A stretch of DNA of 64,000 bases, taken from a virus. The position numbers and the translations under genes were made by a program. Positions 53,285 through 60,080 of this stretch are shown here, in pieces; the first letter of the stretch is position 1, and each line of letters starts with the position of its first letter. The notes below the pieces were generated by a model. It did not search any database and was not told the DNA's origin. It saw nothing but the letters and a program-made list of their open reading frames with translations. The DNA lies in IMG/VR virus record IMGVR_UViG_3300021091_000027, positions 1 through 64,000 of that record, one strand, 5' to 3'.

Positions 53285-54318
53285 TGTCGACCAATCCAGC
53301 TATACCTTGTTGCTGCATAAGTCCTAAATTTGTATGCTGCAAAACATACGCTGTAGCTTTAACTTGCCCTGTGGAACAGATAGGGGATGATTGCGATGTA
53401 ATTTCAGGGGTTCCTCCAGAAGTTAAATGCGAGTATGAATATAAAATAGTTTCATGTGTGGATAGTGAGGAGGAGTGTGTATGTGAGGAAATATCTGAAC
53501 AAGAGGTGACAGGTACTGGAGGATTCGGCAGCGGTGGCGGCGGCGGTGGAATGGGCGGTAGCTCTGGAGGCCTCCCACCAGGACATACAATATCTGCATG
53601 CATATCAGCTGTATTTCATAATATAAAGTGTGAAAATAATCAACCTCCTAACGACAGGGAGATTTGCAAGAACGACAAAAATAGACCGTGTTGCAAAAAA
53701 GAATGCGGCCCGTGTGGACCTATGGCCGCCGGATGCGCAGATGACTGCCCTCCTCCAAATTGCGAAGAACAGGAGTGTTGTGAGCCTCCGCCTCCTACGC
53801 TATGCTGCTGCTCTACTATTGAAGGGGGCGAATGCTCAGTTAAAACTTGCGGTCCATGCCCTCCTGATCCCATTCCTCCAAACTGTTATCAGGTCCCTGC
53901 CTGCGATCAGTGTACAGATGGGCCAGATGACTGTACTTTTTACCAATCAGCCTTATGTTGTCCAACCGAGTTCTGCTGTTGCAACCCGGAGGCGACCTGC
54001 GACTGCTGCGACGGCAGCATCCCTGCCTGCTGCGAATGCGAGGAGCCCGGCTGCGTGCGTTTCAAGTGCATATGTCCGTGTGGTTCAGGCCCACCGTCAG
54101 GTCCGCCTCTTTGTATGGGATGTGGTCAACCTACGGCAAACCCAGCGGGTTGTTTGGCGTTGGGGCTCCAGACCGAAATGCAACATCCCGGAAATAAATT
54201 TGAGGATAACTTTGGTACCTTCGTAGAAAACAGTATTGAGAAGGGATTGATAAAAACTAAGACTGATGTTAAGCTGAACACCTTGTTTCTATTTGGCTAT
54301 GGATATAAAAATCTATGA
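53284..54318 (+). CDS. Extremely cysteine-rich protein
   Basis: A 344-residue protein with about 51 cysteines (about 15%), in pairs and triplets (IPCCCISPKFVCCK, CCEPPPPTLCCC, CCPTEFCCCN, CDCCDGSIPACCECE) and with frequent CxxC. A Gly-rich hinge (GFGSGGGGGGMGGSSGG) splits an N-terminal block from the main Cys/Pro block. The last about 60 residues have no cysteines and form a helix/strand tail (FEDNFGTFVENSIEKGLIKT). I choose ATG 53284 because it overlaps the previous stop (TGATG); GTG 53281 is the alternative. A disulfide- or metal-stabilised tail component is likely. No family is recognised. Confidence 0.6.
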   Translation: MSTNPAIPCCCISPKFVCCKTYAVALTCPVEQIGDDCDVISGVPPEVKCEYEYKIVSCVDSEEECVCEEISEQEVTGTGGFGSGGGGGGMGGSSGGLPPGHTISACISAVFHNIKCENNQPPNDREICKNDKNRPCCKKECGPCGPMAAGCADDCPPPNCEEQECCEPPPPTLCCCSTIEGGECSVKTCGPCPPDPIPPNCYQVPACDQCTDGPDDCTFYQSALCCPTEFCCCNPEATCDCCDGSIPACCECEEPGCVRFKCICPCGSGPPSGPPLCMGCGQPTANPAGCLALGLQTEMQHPGNKFEDNFGTFVENSIEKGLIKTKTDVKLNTLFLFGYGYKNL

Positions 54319-55247
54319 GAGCAATTCATTCATATAAGTTTGATAAGTTAAGACCGCTATTAGAATCTATTGGCGGGGCGTCAGTGGTAAAGCCAATTAT
54401 AACCATGATGGCGCTTTCGGCAGTCAGTATACGCAAACATCATGATGACTTTGTCCTGATTACAGACGATATTGGAGCTGAACTTGCTAAAGCATGTAGT
54501 TTGCCTTACTCAAAGGTCGTTTCAGTTGGTTATGAGTTTGGTTCGCACGAATGTTTCTGGATTCACAGTAAGCTGCACACCTACGCAACAATAGATTGCC
54601 CATTTGTTCACTACGATATCGATTTATTTTTGTGGGATCCGCTTCCAAAAGAATTTTTAGATAACGATATATTTAACTTTTACTCAGAGGCCCACGTTTG
54701 GCCTAGATATGAACAGATCCTTGAAAATTTCATTGCCTCAGGTGTAAAGGTTCCACTTTACGATAAACTATACCCTGAGAATAAATCTCCATTAAATATG
54801 GCGATATTTGGAGGGCACGACATAAAAACCATTAAATCCTGTGGTCAAGAACTTTTAGATTTAATGGAAACTAATGATAGATTTTATAACAAGTCAGATG
54901 AGATAGTATACGCAATAGAAAATGGAATTTCCTATATAGAACAAGCGCTAAGTTCTTACATACTTCAGAGCAAACATAGAAAAAGAGTAGTGCCACTTCT
55001 AAAAGAGCATCAGGTATTATCCGGAAAAACCGTTCCAGGGATTAAGGTAACGCACTTGCACTCCTTGAAACAAGTAGCACAAGCCCAAGGAAAAATTAAT
55101 GAATTACAAGCAAAACTTGACAGTAAGTTGAAATATCTGGCTCCAGACGTACACTCTGCCGTAGCAAAGTTTACTAAAGTTAAAGTTAATATAGATGACA
55201 TGATAAAGGAGGCAAACTTAAATGATTCGAATCTCACCAATAAATAA
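54315..55247 (+). CDS. Glycosyltransferase-like protein with DxD motif
   Basis: A 310-residue protein. The alpha/beta N-terminal part (DDFVLITDDIGAELAKA; SKVVSVGYEF) leads to CPFVHYDIDLFLWDPLP, with D101-I-D103 as a DxD metal/nucleotide-sugar site typical of GT-A enzymes. The C-terminal part is helical (ISYIEQALSSYILQSKHRK). It might glycosylate tail proteins or host surface molecules. It is coupled by ATGA to the cysteine-rich gene. The acceptor is unknown. Confidence 0.65.
   Translation: MRAIHSYKFDKLRPLLESIGGASVVKPIITMMALSAVSIRKHHDDFVLITDDIGAELAKACSLPYSKVVSVGYEFGSHECFWIHSKLHTYATIDCPFVHYDIDLFLWDPLPKEFLDNDIFNFYSEAHVWPRYEQILENFIASGVKVPLYDKLYPENKSPLNMAIFGGHDIKTIKSCGQELLDLMETNDRFYNKSDEIVYAIENGISYIEQALSSYILQSKHRKRVVPLLKEHQVLSGKTVPGIKVTHLHSLKQVAQAQGKINELQAKLDSKLKYLAPDVHSAVAKFTKVKVNIDDMIKEANLNDSNLTNK
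55205..55212 (+). promoter_or_regulatory. Perfect Shine-Dalgarno (AAAGGAGG)
   Basis: AAAGGAGG lies 9 nt before the ATG at 55222, inside the end of the glycosyltransferase-like gene. It fixes the start of the small downstream gene, which overlaps the upstream gene by 26 nt. Confidence 0.75.
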
Positions 55248-55497
55248 ACATGAACAGATTCAAGACGAGGGTCTCAGAGTATATATAGAGGGGGTTGCTC
55301 CATTGGCTCTCACCTCGCCAGAGGCTCAAAGGATGGTATTTAATTACGTAAAAGAAGCAGGTCTGAAAGAATATGGAATGAATAAGTTTGTAGCTATGGA
55401 GTCACGTAATCTCAGCAATAATGATTTATATCCTTATAAAGGATATTGGCTAATGCTTCCAAATCAGTGGAATCAAAAGAAGACAGTTAAAGTATGA
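55222..55497 (+). CDS. Small protein, unknown function
   Basis: A 91-residue protein with a near-perfect ribosome site. It is alpha/beta (GLRVYIEGVAPLALTSPEAQ) with a basic end. Not recognised. It overlaps the previous gene by 26 nt and the next by ATGA. Confidence 0.6.
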   Translation: MIRISPINKHEQIQDEGLRVYIEGVAPLALTSPEAQRMVFNYVKEAGLKEYGMNKFVAMESRNLSNNDLYPYKGYWLMLPNQWNQKKTVKV

Positions 55498-55784
55498 GTA
55501 CCACTTTAACCAACGCTGAACAAAAGATATTTGTACGGAAAAGCGAGTTCGCAGATAAACTAATACCCATATGTGAAGCCTTAAAGTTAGCAGGATTCGA
55601 AATTGCAACAATTGCAGATATTATGGAAAATCTGCAAAACGAAAAAGAACTTCCTGCTAAGTTTTCAATCATAAATAATAGATATCTCGTGTATAAGAAG
55701 GATTTGGTATACGATTTATATAAATCGACTGCAATTGAGCAGCCGGATGAACAGAAAAGAATGGCGATTATATTTTGGATTTAG
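55494..55784 (+). CDS. Small helical protein, unknown function
   Basis: A 96-residue, helical and charged protein (ADKLIPICEALKLAGFEIAT; NNRYLVYKKDLVYDLYKS). It is coupled to the previous gene by ATGA. No known motif. Confidence 0.55.
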   Translation: MSTTLTNAEQKIFVRKSEFADKLIPICEALKLAGFEIATIADIMENLQNEKELPAKFSIINNRYLVYKKDLVYDLYKSTAIEQPDEQKRMAIIFWI

Positions 55785-55785
55785 C

Positions 55786-56094
55786 ATGGAAGTAAAGCTG
55801 CGCAACAATACTTGGAAAATAGTTAAAATGGATTTAGGGCCCTCTATAAGAGGAGAAATAGATCCACCGAGCTATGTAAATAAAAGCATAAGAATTTCAA
55901 CTAGGCTTAGAAAAAGTCAGGAGATTTTGGAGGTACTTCTTCATGAATGCCTGCACGGATGCTTTTGGGACATAGACGAGGAAGCTGTGGAAAGAGCGGC
56001 TTTCGATATCTCTAGAGCACTTTACAAACTAGGTGCAAGAGTAGACGCAAGCAAGCTATCTAAGAAAATAACAAATACTACTAGGGGCTCTTAA
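55786..56094 (+). CDS. Minimal HExxH zinc-metallopeptidase-like protein
   Basis: I place the start at ATG 55786, 1 nt after the previous stop; earlier TTG (55735) or ATG (55747) starts in the same frame are possible. The 102-residue product has a short beta N-terminus, then LLHECLHGCFWDIDEEAVER with HExxH (H53-E54-CL-H57) and an acidic helix that may hold the third zinc ligand. This matches small phage and bacterial zincin-like proteins related to SprT. Substrate and activity are unknown. It is the last plus-strand gene before a bidirectional terminator. Confidence 0.65.
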   Translation: MEVKLRNNTWKIVKMDLGPSIRGEIDPPSYVNKSIRISTRLRKSQEILEVLLHECLHGCFWDIDEEAVERAAFDISRALYKLGARVDASKLSKKITNTTRGS

Positions 56095-56147
56095 GGGCAA
56101 GCTAAGGCGGATGATTCGCCTTCCCCCCAATAAACGCCCCATACGTA

Positions 56148-56181
56148 ACAAAACCCAGGGTTCATGGGCCCTGGGTTTTGT
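56148..56181. terminator. Bidirectional terminator between convergent genes
   Basis: A 13-bp stem (56148-56160, ACAAAACCCAGGG, with 56169-56181) has an 8-nt loop and A-run/T-run flanks on opposite sides, so it works as an intrinsic terminator in both directions. It lies between a plus-strand stop at 56094 and a minus-strand stop at 56203. Confidence 0.9.
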
Positions 56182-56202
56182 TTTAATATGTCTATTAAGT
56201 TT

Positions 56203-56778
56203 TTAGAGTAAACCTTTTTGAATTAGCCTTCTTTGAAAATCTCTTGCCAGCTGTTGTTTAAGCTCTGGGTCGGAGAACACCTCTACATCACCTAGATCTG
56301 CTCCAACCGGCAGGTTTTGCATCAAGTTTTCAATTTCCTTATTCTTTCTTACTTTCTTACCATAGCCGTACATTGCTCCAGCGCCGCCTCCCAGTAGAGC
56401 GCCTATAGCTGCGCCAAGTGGAGCATTAGAGCCTCTTAAAGCTCCGACGCTTCCGCCTAATCCTCCGCCCAATAAAGCTCCCAAGGCTCCTGCGCCCAAG
56501 CCTGCCCACGATGGACTGGATAGGCCTGAAGATACTGGGTCTGCTGGGGTGCTAAATAACATTGGCAAAATCTTGGCTTTAGCTTTGTCTATTTCATCAA
56601 TTTCGTCTTTAGTAAAGTATCTTTTGCAACCAAATCCGGGGGTGCACTTGATAGGAACATCTACTATGGATTCTGAAGATGAGATTTCGGCTTTTTTCTC
56701 GGAGATGTCCGCACAGCTTTCTTTAAGCCATCTTCTTAGATCTGCCTTCTTTAAATTAATGTATGCATCAAGATTCAT
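56203..56778 (-). CDS. Glycine-zipper hydrophobic protein
   Basis: A 191-residue minus-strand protein. The N-terminus MNLDAYINLKKADLRRWLKE has the K-x-A pattern. A cysteine pair (CTPGFGC) follows. Two Gly/Ala-rich hydrophobic segments (about 91-114, GLGAGALGALLGGGLGGSVG, and 119-140, GAAIGALLGGGAGAMYG) probably form a membrane hairpin. The C-terminus is polar (ELKQQLARDFQRRLIQK). It is coupled by ATGA to the upstream minus-strand gene. It resembles the protein at 3405 and may act in ejection or membrane interaction. Confidence 0.65.
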   Translation of the reverse strand: MNLDAYINLKKADLRRWLKESCADISEKKAEISSSESIVDVPIKCTPGFGCKRYFTKDEIDEIDKAKAKILPMLFSTPADPVSSGLSSPSWAGLGAGALGALLGGGLGGSVGALRGSNAPLGAAIGALLGGGAGAMYGYGKKVRKNKEIENLMQNLPVGADLGDVEVFSDPELKQQLARDFQRRLIQKGLL

Positions 56779-57476
56779 TTAGACACTCCCTTTGCAAACC
56801 CTGATACAAACTTATTCCATGACCTAGAGTCCTTATTCATCAATGGCACGTTGTTAAGCTCCAGCATCATCTTGCTGGTCCTCCTATCGACATATGCCTG
56901 TACGTCATCTTTGAATTTAATTTGATTTTGGATCATTATTTGAAGTTGTACGGTATCTGTAGCGTAGGATTCCATATTTGCTACATAATCGTTTGGGCCC
57001 ATTTCCGCTACTTTTGAAAGCGATGGAGGCAAACGATAGAGGCCCAGCTCCTTACAGATCTCGCCTATATATCTACGAACTTCTGGACTGAGACGCTCAG
57101 GGGTGTTGGAGTCCAGCATAGTGAGCTCGGTAATAGCCCAAGCACATTCATATGGATCGGCTATGTCAAAGACGTCATAGCTCATAGGTGTTCCACTTAA
57201 AACATTGGCACAGTTCATAAAAGTGGACACATCTGTATGAACTAGGTCGGTCGTCAAAGAGTTCCAAAGTGCCCATATTTTATCGGTGTTCACATCAGGG
57301 ATATCAGATACTGAAAACCCCTCCTCAAGCTCCTGACGAAATGCCTGAGGGTCCATATCAAAGATCTCCTGACCGTAAGAGTCCAGAATCATAGTAAGCA
57401 GCACAGTGCCGACGGTATCCCGACTTTTCCACAGCTGATCGTACGCTTTAGATGCTGTTATGCTTTTAATTGGCAT
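56775..57476 (-). CDS. Minus-strand protein of unknown function
   Basis: A 233-residue, mostly helical, acidic protein. N-terminus MPIKSITASKAYDQLWKS; middle GFSVSDIPDVNTDKIWALWN; C-terminus basic (NKDSRSWNKFVSGFAKGVSK). Helical segments and ATGA coupling fit a virion-internal or packaging-related protein in the terminase-side operon. No family is recognised. Confidence 0.55.
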   Translation of the reverse strand: MPIKSITASKAYDQLWKSRDTVGTVLLTMILDSYGQEIFDMDPQAFRQELEEGFSVSDIPDVNTDKIWALWNSLTTDLVHTDVSTFMNCANVLSGTPMSYDVFDIADPYECAWAITELTMLDSNTPERLSPEVRRYIGEICKELGLYRLPPSLSKVAEMGPNDYVANMESYATDTVQLQIMIQNQIKFKDDVQAYVDRRTSKMMLELNNVPLMNKDSRSWNKFVSGFAKGVSK

Positions 57477-57487
57477 TAGATTTCAGT

Positions 57488-58300
57488 TTATTCTTCTGCC
57501 TTTGCAAGGTTATCTGCGAATATGCCGGCGTTAGGATAAGCCTCGTTGATAAGTTTAGATTGCATCTCAATCTGCTTCTTCAGATCCTTCTTTGTATCAA
57601 GGATATGAGATATAGCTGGATTCTTATAGGTGCCAGTATATCTCTTTTTGGCGGCATCTGATAGCTGCTTGTACATCTTTGCAACAGCTTTGTAGTCGGC
57701 ACCTGGCGCTGCAACGCCTAAGGTGTGCTCCTTTATCAGAGTTTGAATCTGCTTAGCTATATTTGGGTTTTTAGATAGGCTATCAACTATATTCTTGTCC
57801 GAGGTGAATATCCTAGAAAGAAAGCCCATTTCCTTCTTTCTCTCTGCCAATAACTCATCCAGTCGCTTGTCTGCTTCAGATCTATCAAGTAAGGTTAGCG
57901 CTGCACTGCTTAGATTTTTACGTGAATCAGATGTTACCAATGGGTGTTGGCCAAGGCTTATTCCCGTTATTCCCAAAGCTCGTAAGTAAGCGATTGTACT
58001 CGCAGCTAATGCAGTAGCGGTTCCGGGACCAAAAGCTATATCCTTGTCCTTAAGCTTCTTTCCGTCTAGCATCCCCTTTCTACTGACACTCTTGGCCTGT
58101 CGTGCAGCATCGTTGATATTCATTGCTGCGAACTGCAAAACCGTCTTGTTGATGTCGTCGGCCGTCAGGTTTCTATTCTCATGCGGATGCGGAGTCATAC
58201 CTGCCATTCTGTCGTTCCAAAATGACATAAGATACTCCTCTTCTGATGGAATACTGTGTGTGGCAGCTAATTTTCTTAAATTATTTGCTACTTTAATCAT
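57488..58300 (-). CDS. Minus-strand protein with MIKVANNL N-terminal tag
   Basis: A 270-residue helical protein. It starts MIKVANNLRKLAATHS; the first seven codons are identical in DNA to those of the gene at 58315-58731. A short hydrophobic stretch (GTATALAASTIAYLRALGI, about 93-111) is present. The rest is charged helix. The shared tag suggests a common targeting or processing signal. Function unknown. Confidence 0.6.
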   Translation of the reverse strand: MIKVANNLRKLAATHSIPSEEEYLMSFWNDRMAGMTPHPHENRNLTADDINKTVLQFAAMNINDAARQAKSVSRKGMLDGKKLKDKDIAFGPGTATALAASTIAYLRALGITGISLGQHPLVTSDSRKNLSSAALTLLDRSEADKRLDELLAERKKEMGFLSRIFTSDKNIVDSLSKNPNIAKQIQTLIKEHTLGVAAPGADYKAVAKMYKQLSDAAKKRYTGTYKNPAISHILDTKKDLKKQIEMQSKLINEAYPNAGIFADNLAKAEE

Positions 58301-58314
58301 AACTTATTTTTCTT

Positions 58315-58731
58315 TTATTTGTTCCCGGGTGTTTTCCCAGGATATAACGGACCTAACTCGGTCTCGACTGTGGTCGAACCTTCACCTTGAGATCTAGGGT
58401 TCCCGGGAATCGTTATTGTTGGATTGCCGTGTATGGGGATGTAATCATCCAGCAGGCGATTTTTAGCTTTAAGACCCCCGTACAGGCCTACTCCGCCACC
58501 CAGTCCGAGTCCGGCCAGGCCACCATAGCCGAGGCCTTTTAGAATCGACTTGCCTCTCAGCGCCTGAATCAAGCCGCCAATGGCAGAACCCCCCAGGGCC
58601 CCCAGACCGCCGCCGATGGCGGTGTTCGTATACGGCAGGATCTTGGCGAGATCTGCGAGCGTTCCACTCCACTGCAAACCGGCAGACTTGACAGAGACCA
58701 TACGTTGAAGATTATTTGCTACTTTAATCAT
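58315..58731 (-). CDS. Small glycine-zipper protein with MIKVANNL tag
   Basis: A 138-residue protein. After the MIKVANNLQRM tag and a K-x-A site (VKSAGLQ) come two Gly-rich hydrophobic segments (about 37-59, AIGGGLGALGGSAIGGLI, and 66-87, GLGYGGLAGLGLGGGVGLYG), then a Pro/Gly-rich tail (NPTITIPGNPRSQGEG). The pattern is a glycine-zipper hairpin. It may be an ejected or membrane-active virion protein, which is inference. Confidence 0.6.
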   Translation of the reverse strand: MIKVANNLQRMVSVKSAGLQWSGTLADLAKILPYTNTAIGGGLGALGGSAIGGLIQALRGKSILKGLGYGGLAGLGLGGGVGLYGGLKAKNRLLDDYIPIHGNPTITIPGNPRSQGEGSTTVETELGPLYPGKTPGNK

Positions 58732-58733
58732 AA

Positions 58734-60080
58734 TTACATTTCTTGGGCTGTGCCTATTTGAGAGTTAAGAGAGTTCTGTTCGTGCTGTTGTCTTGCTTGT
58801 CGAGCCTTAACCGCAGCGAGTCCAGCCTGAGCATCGAGAGCATCTAGTTTAGCTTGTTCTTTCTTTTCGTTCATGCGAGCCTCAAAAGAAGAATCGTCTT
58901 CGCCGGGCATTGGATTAGTGTCATCCATAAGCATTTGTTGCATAGCGGGCATCATGCCCATATTGGCTTCTTTAAATAAACGACTCAGTAGATCGTCGGT
59001 TGTTTCTGGTATATAGCCGGAGGTCTTAACAGCTTCTTCAAAGCGGCGGGCTTCTGGTTTAGGCATAGTGGGCAGAATTTCTGCAGCCTTGTTGCGGTCT
59101 ACGTTAAAGCCATCTGTCTGGCAGTAAGACAAAAAATCGTCTCCAGCAATCTTAAGGCCTTTTTCAAGTTGATGGTCGCTGATCTTGGTGAGATCTACTG
59201 GGATGCCAGTAGTTAAATGAACAATTCCATCAGCTACTGATGCAGCTTTAGTAAGGCTGACCCTAAAGCATACATCAATGGGGTGCTGCAGAGCCGAACC
59301 CCACTTTGAATTTAAGCCGTGTTTAATATCAAAAGCCTCTAGGCAGTTACAAATTATATCCCCCGCGTTACACAATTCAAATGGATGGGTGCTTAAATCA
59401 TTGGCTACTTTTAATAACTCATCTTCAAGTTCTGACCACTTAACGGTAGGTATGCTACTTAATCTGTCTGTGATAGCAACAGCTATTTTGCAGTTTATAT
59501 TTGAATAAGTATTTGAATTAGCAACTCTGTCAATATAGGCAGCAGCTTTTACGTTTAATTTAAAAATGTCTGCCCTTGCCTGCAACTTAGAGGCTGTTTT
59601 CCTTTGAACATCTGTAAGAAACTTATACCTATTTTCATATAGCCACTCTGCGCTGGCCGTAGCTGCTTCTTTGGTGTGATCTGGACATCTTTCTATCTTT
59701 GCACCTTTATGCTCAAATGTCATAGCATACGATACTGGAATAATTTGTTGTTCAAATGCAGATTTGATAGTTTCTACATCTTCTAAGATGCCCCAAACTC
59801 TTGCTGCATTTAATAATTTTACTTCAGCTTGTTTCCCTATCGGTGAAGTGCTACACTGGTTGCCGTAGAAATAAAGAGCAGAACACCAGCAATCAGATTT
59901 ACTGTCGAGGGCAAATTTCTTGTTTACTGTGTCCGCAAAGCATTTAGAACTCTTTATAGCAGCGGCGTCTTTAGTAAGAACGCCTGCAGACTTAACATAT
60001 TCAGGCATTGCCACTTGTTGTATGAGCGCATTATAGTACTTTTTAGAGACGTCATCAGTTATGTCAATCCAGCGAATCAT
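58734..60080 (-). CDS. Minus-strand helical protein with many K-x-A motifs
   Basis: A 448-residue protein. An AAGGA ribosome site (on the minus strand, 9 nt before the ATG) lies inside the coding region of the divergent plus-strand gene. It has many hydrophobic-x-K-x-A sites (EYVKSAG, LTKDAAA, VQRKTAS, LLKVAND, SLTKAASVAD, GLKIAGD, LFKEANM) and scattered cysteines (DCWCSALYF, ICNC). The C-terminus is a charged, Gln/Ala-rich helix (AAVKARQARQQHEQNSLNSQ). Motif density suggests a head-associated protein processed by the prohead protease. Unrecognised. Confidence 0.55.
   Translation of the reverse strand: MIRWIDITDDVSKKYYNALIQQVAMPEYVKSAGVLTKDAAAIKSSKCFADTVNKKFALDSKSDCWCSALYFYGNQCSTSPIGKQAEVKLLNAARVWGILEDVETIKSAFEQQIIPVSYAMTFEHKGAKIERCPDHTKEAATASAEWLYENRYKFLTDVQRKTASKLQARADIFKLNVKAAAYIDRVANSNTYSNINCKIAVAITDRLSSIPTVKWSELEDELLKVANDLSTHPFELCNAGDIICNCLEAFDIKHGLNSKWGSALQHPIDVCFRVSLTKAASVADGIVHLTTGIPVDLTKISDHQLEKGLKIAGDDFLSYCQTDGFNVDRNKAAEILPTMPKPEARRFEEAVKTSGYIPETTDDLLSRLFKEANMGMMPAMQQMLMDDTNPMPGEDDSSFEARMNEKKEQAKLDALDAQAGLAAVKARQARQQHEQNSLNSQIGTAQEM
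60061..60080. other. 20-bp head-to-head overlap of divergent coding starts
   Basis: The plus-strand ATG at 60061 and the minus-strand ATG at 60080 point away from each other across a 20-bp overlap. There is no intergenic DNA for either promoter or ribosome site, so each gene's signals must lie in the other's coding sequence. The minus-strand start has a good AAGGA site; the plus-strand start has only a weak AGAG. Confidence 0.75.

Noticed and set aside
53640-54226. Overlapping open frames in other phases of the cysteine-rich gene
   Set aside because: They arise from the biased Cys/Pro codons of the real gene. They have no starts with ribosome sites and no protein-like pattern.
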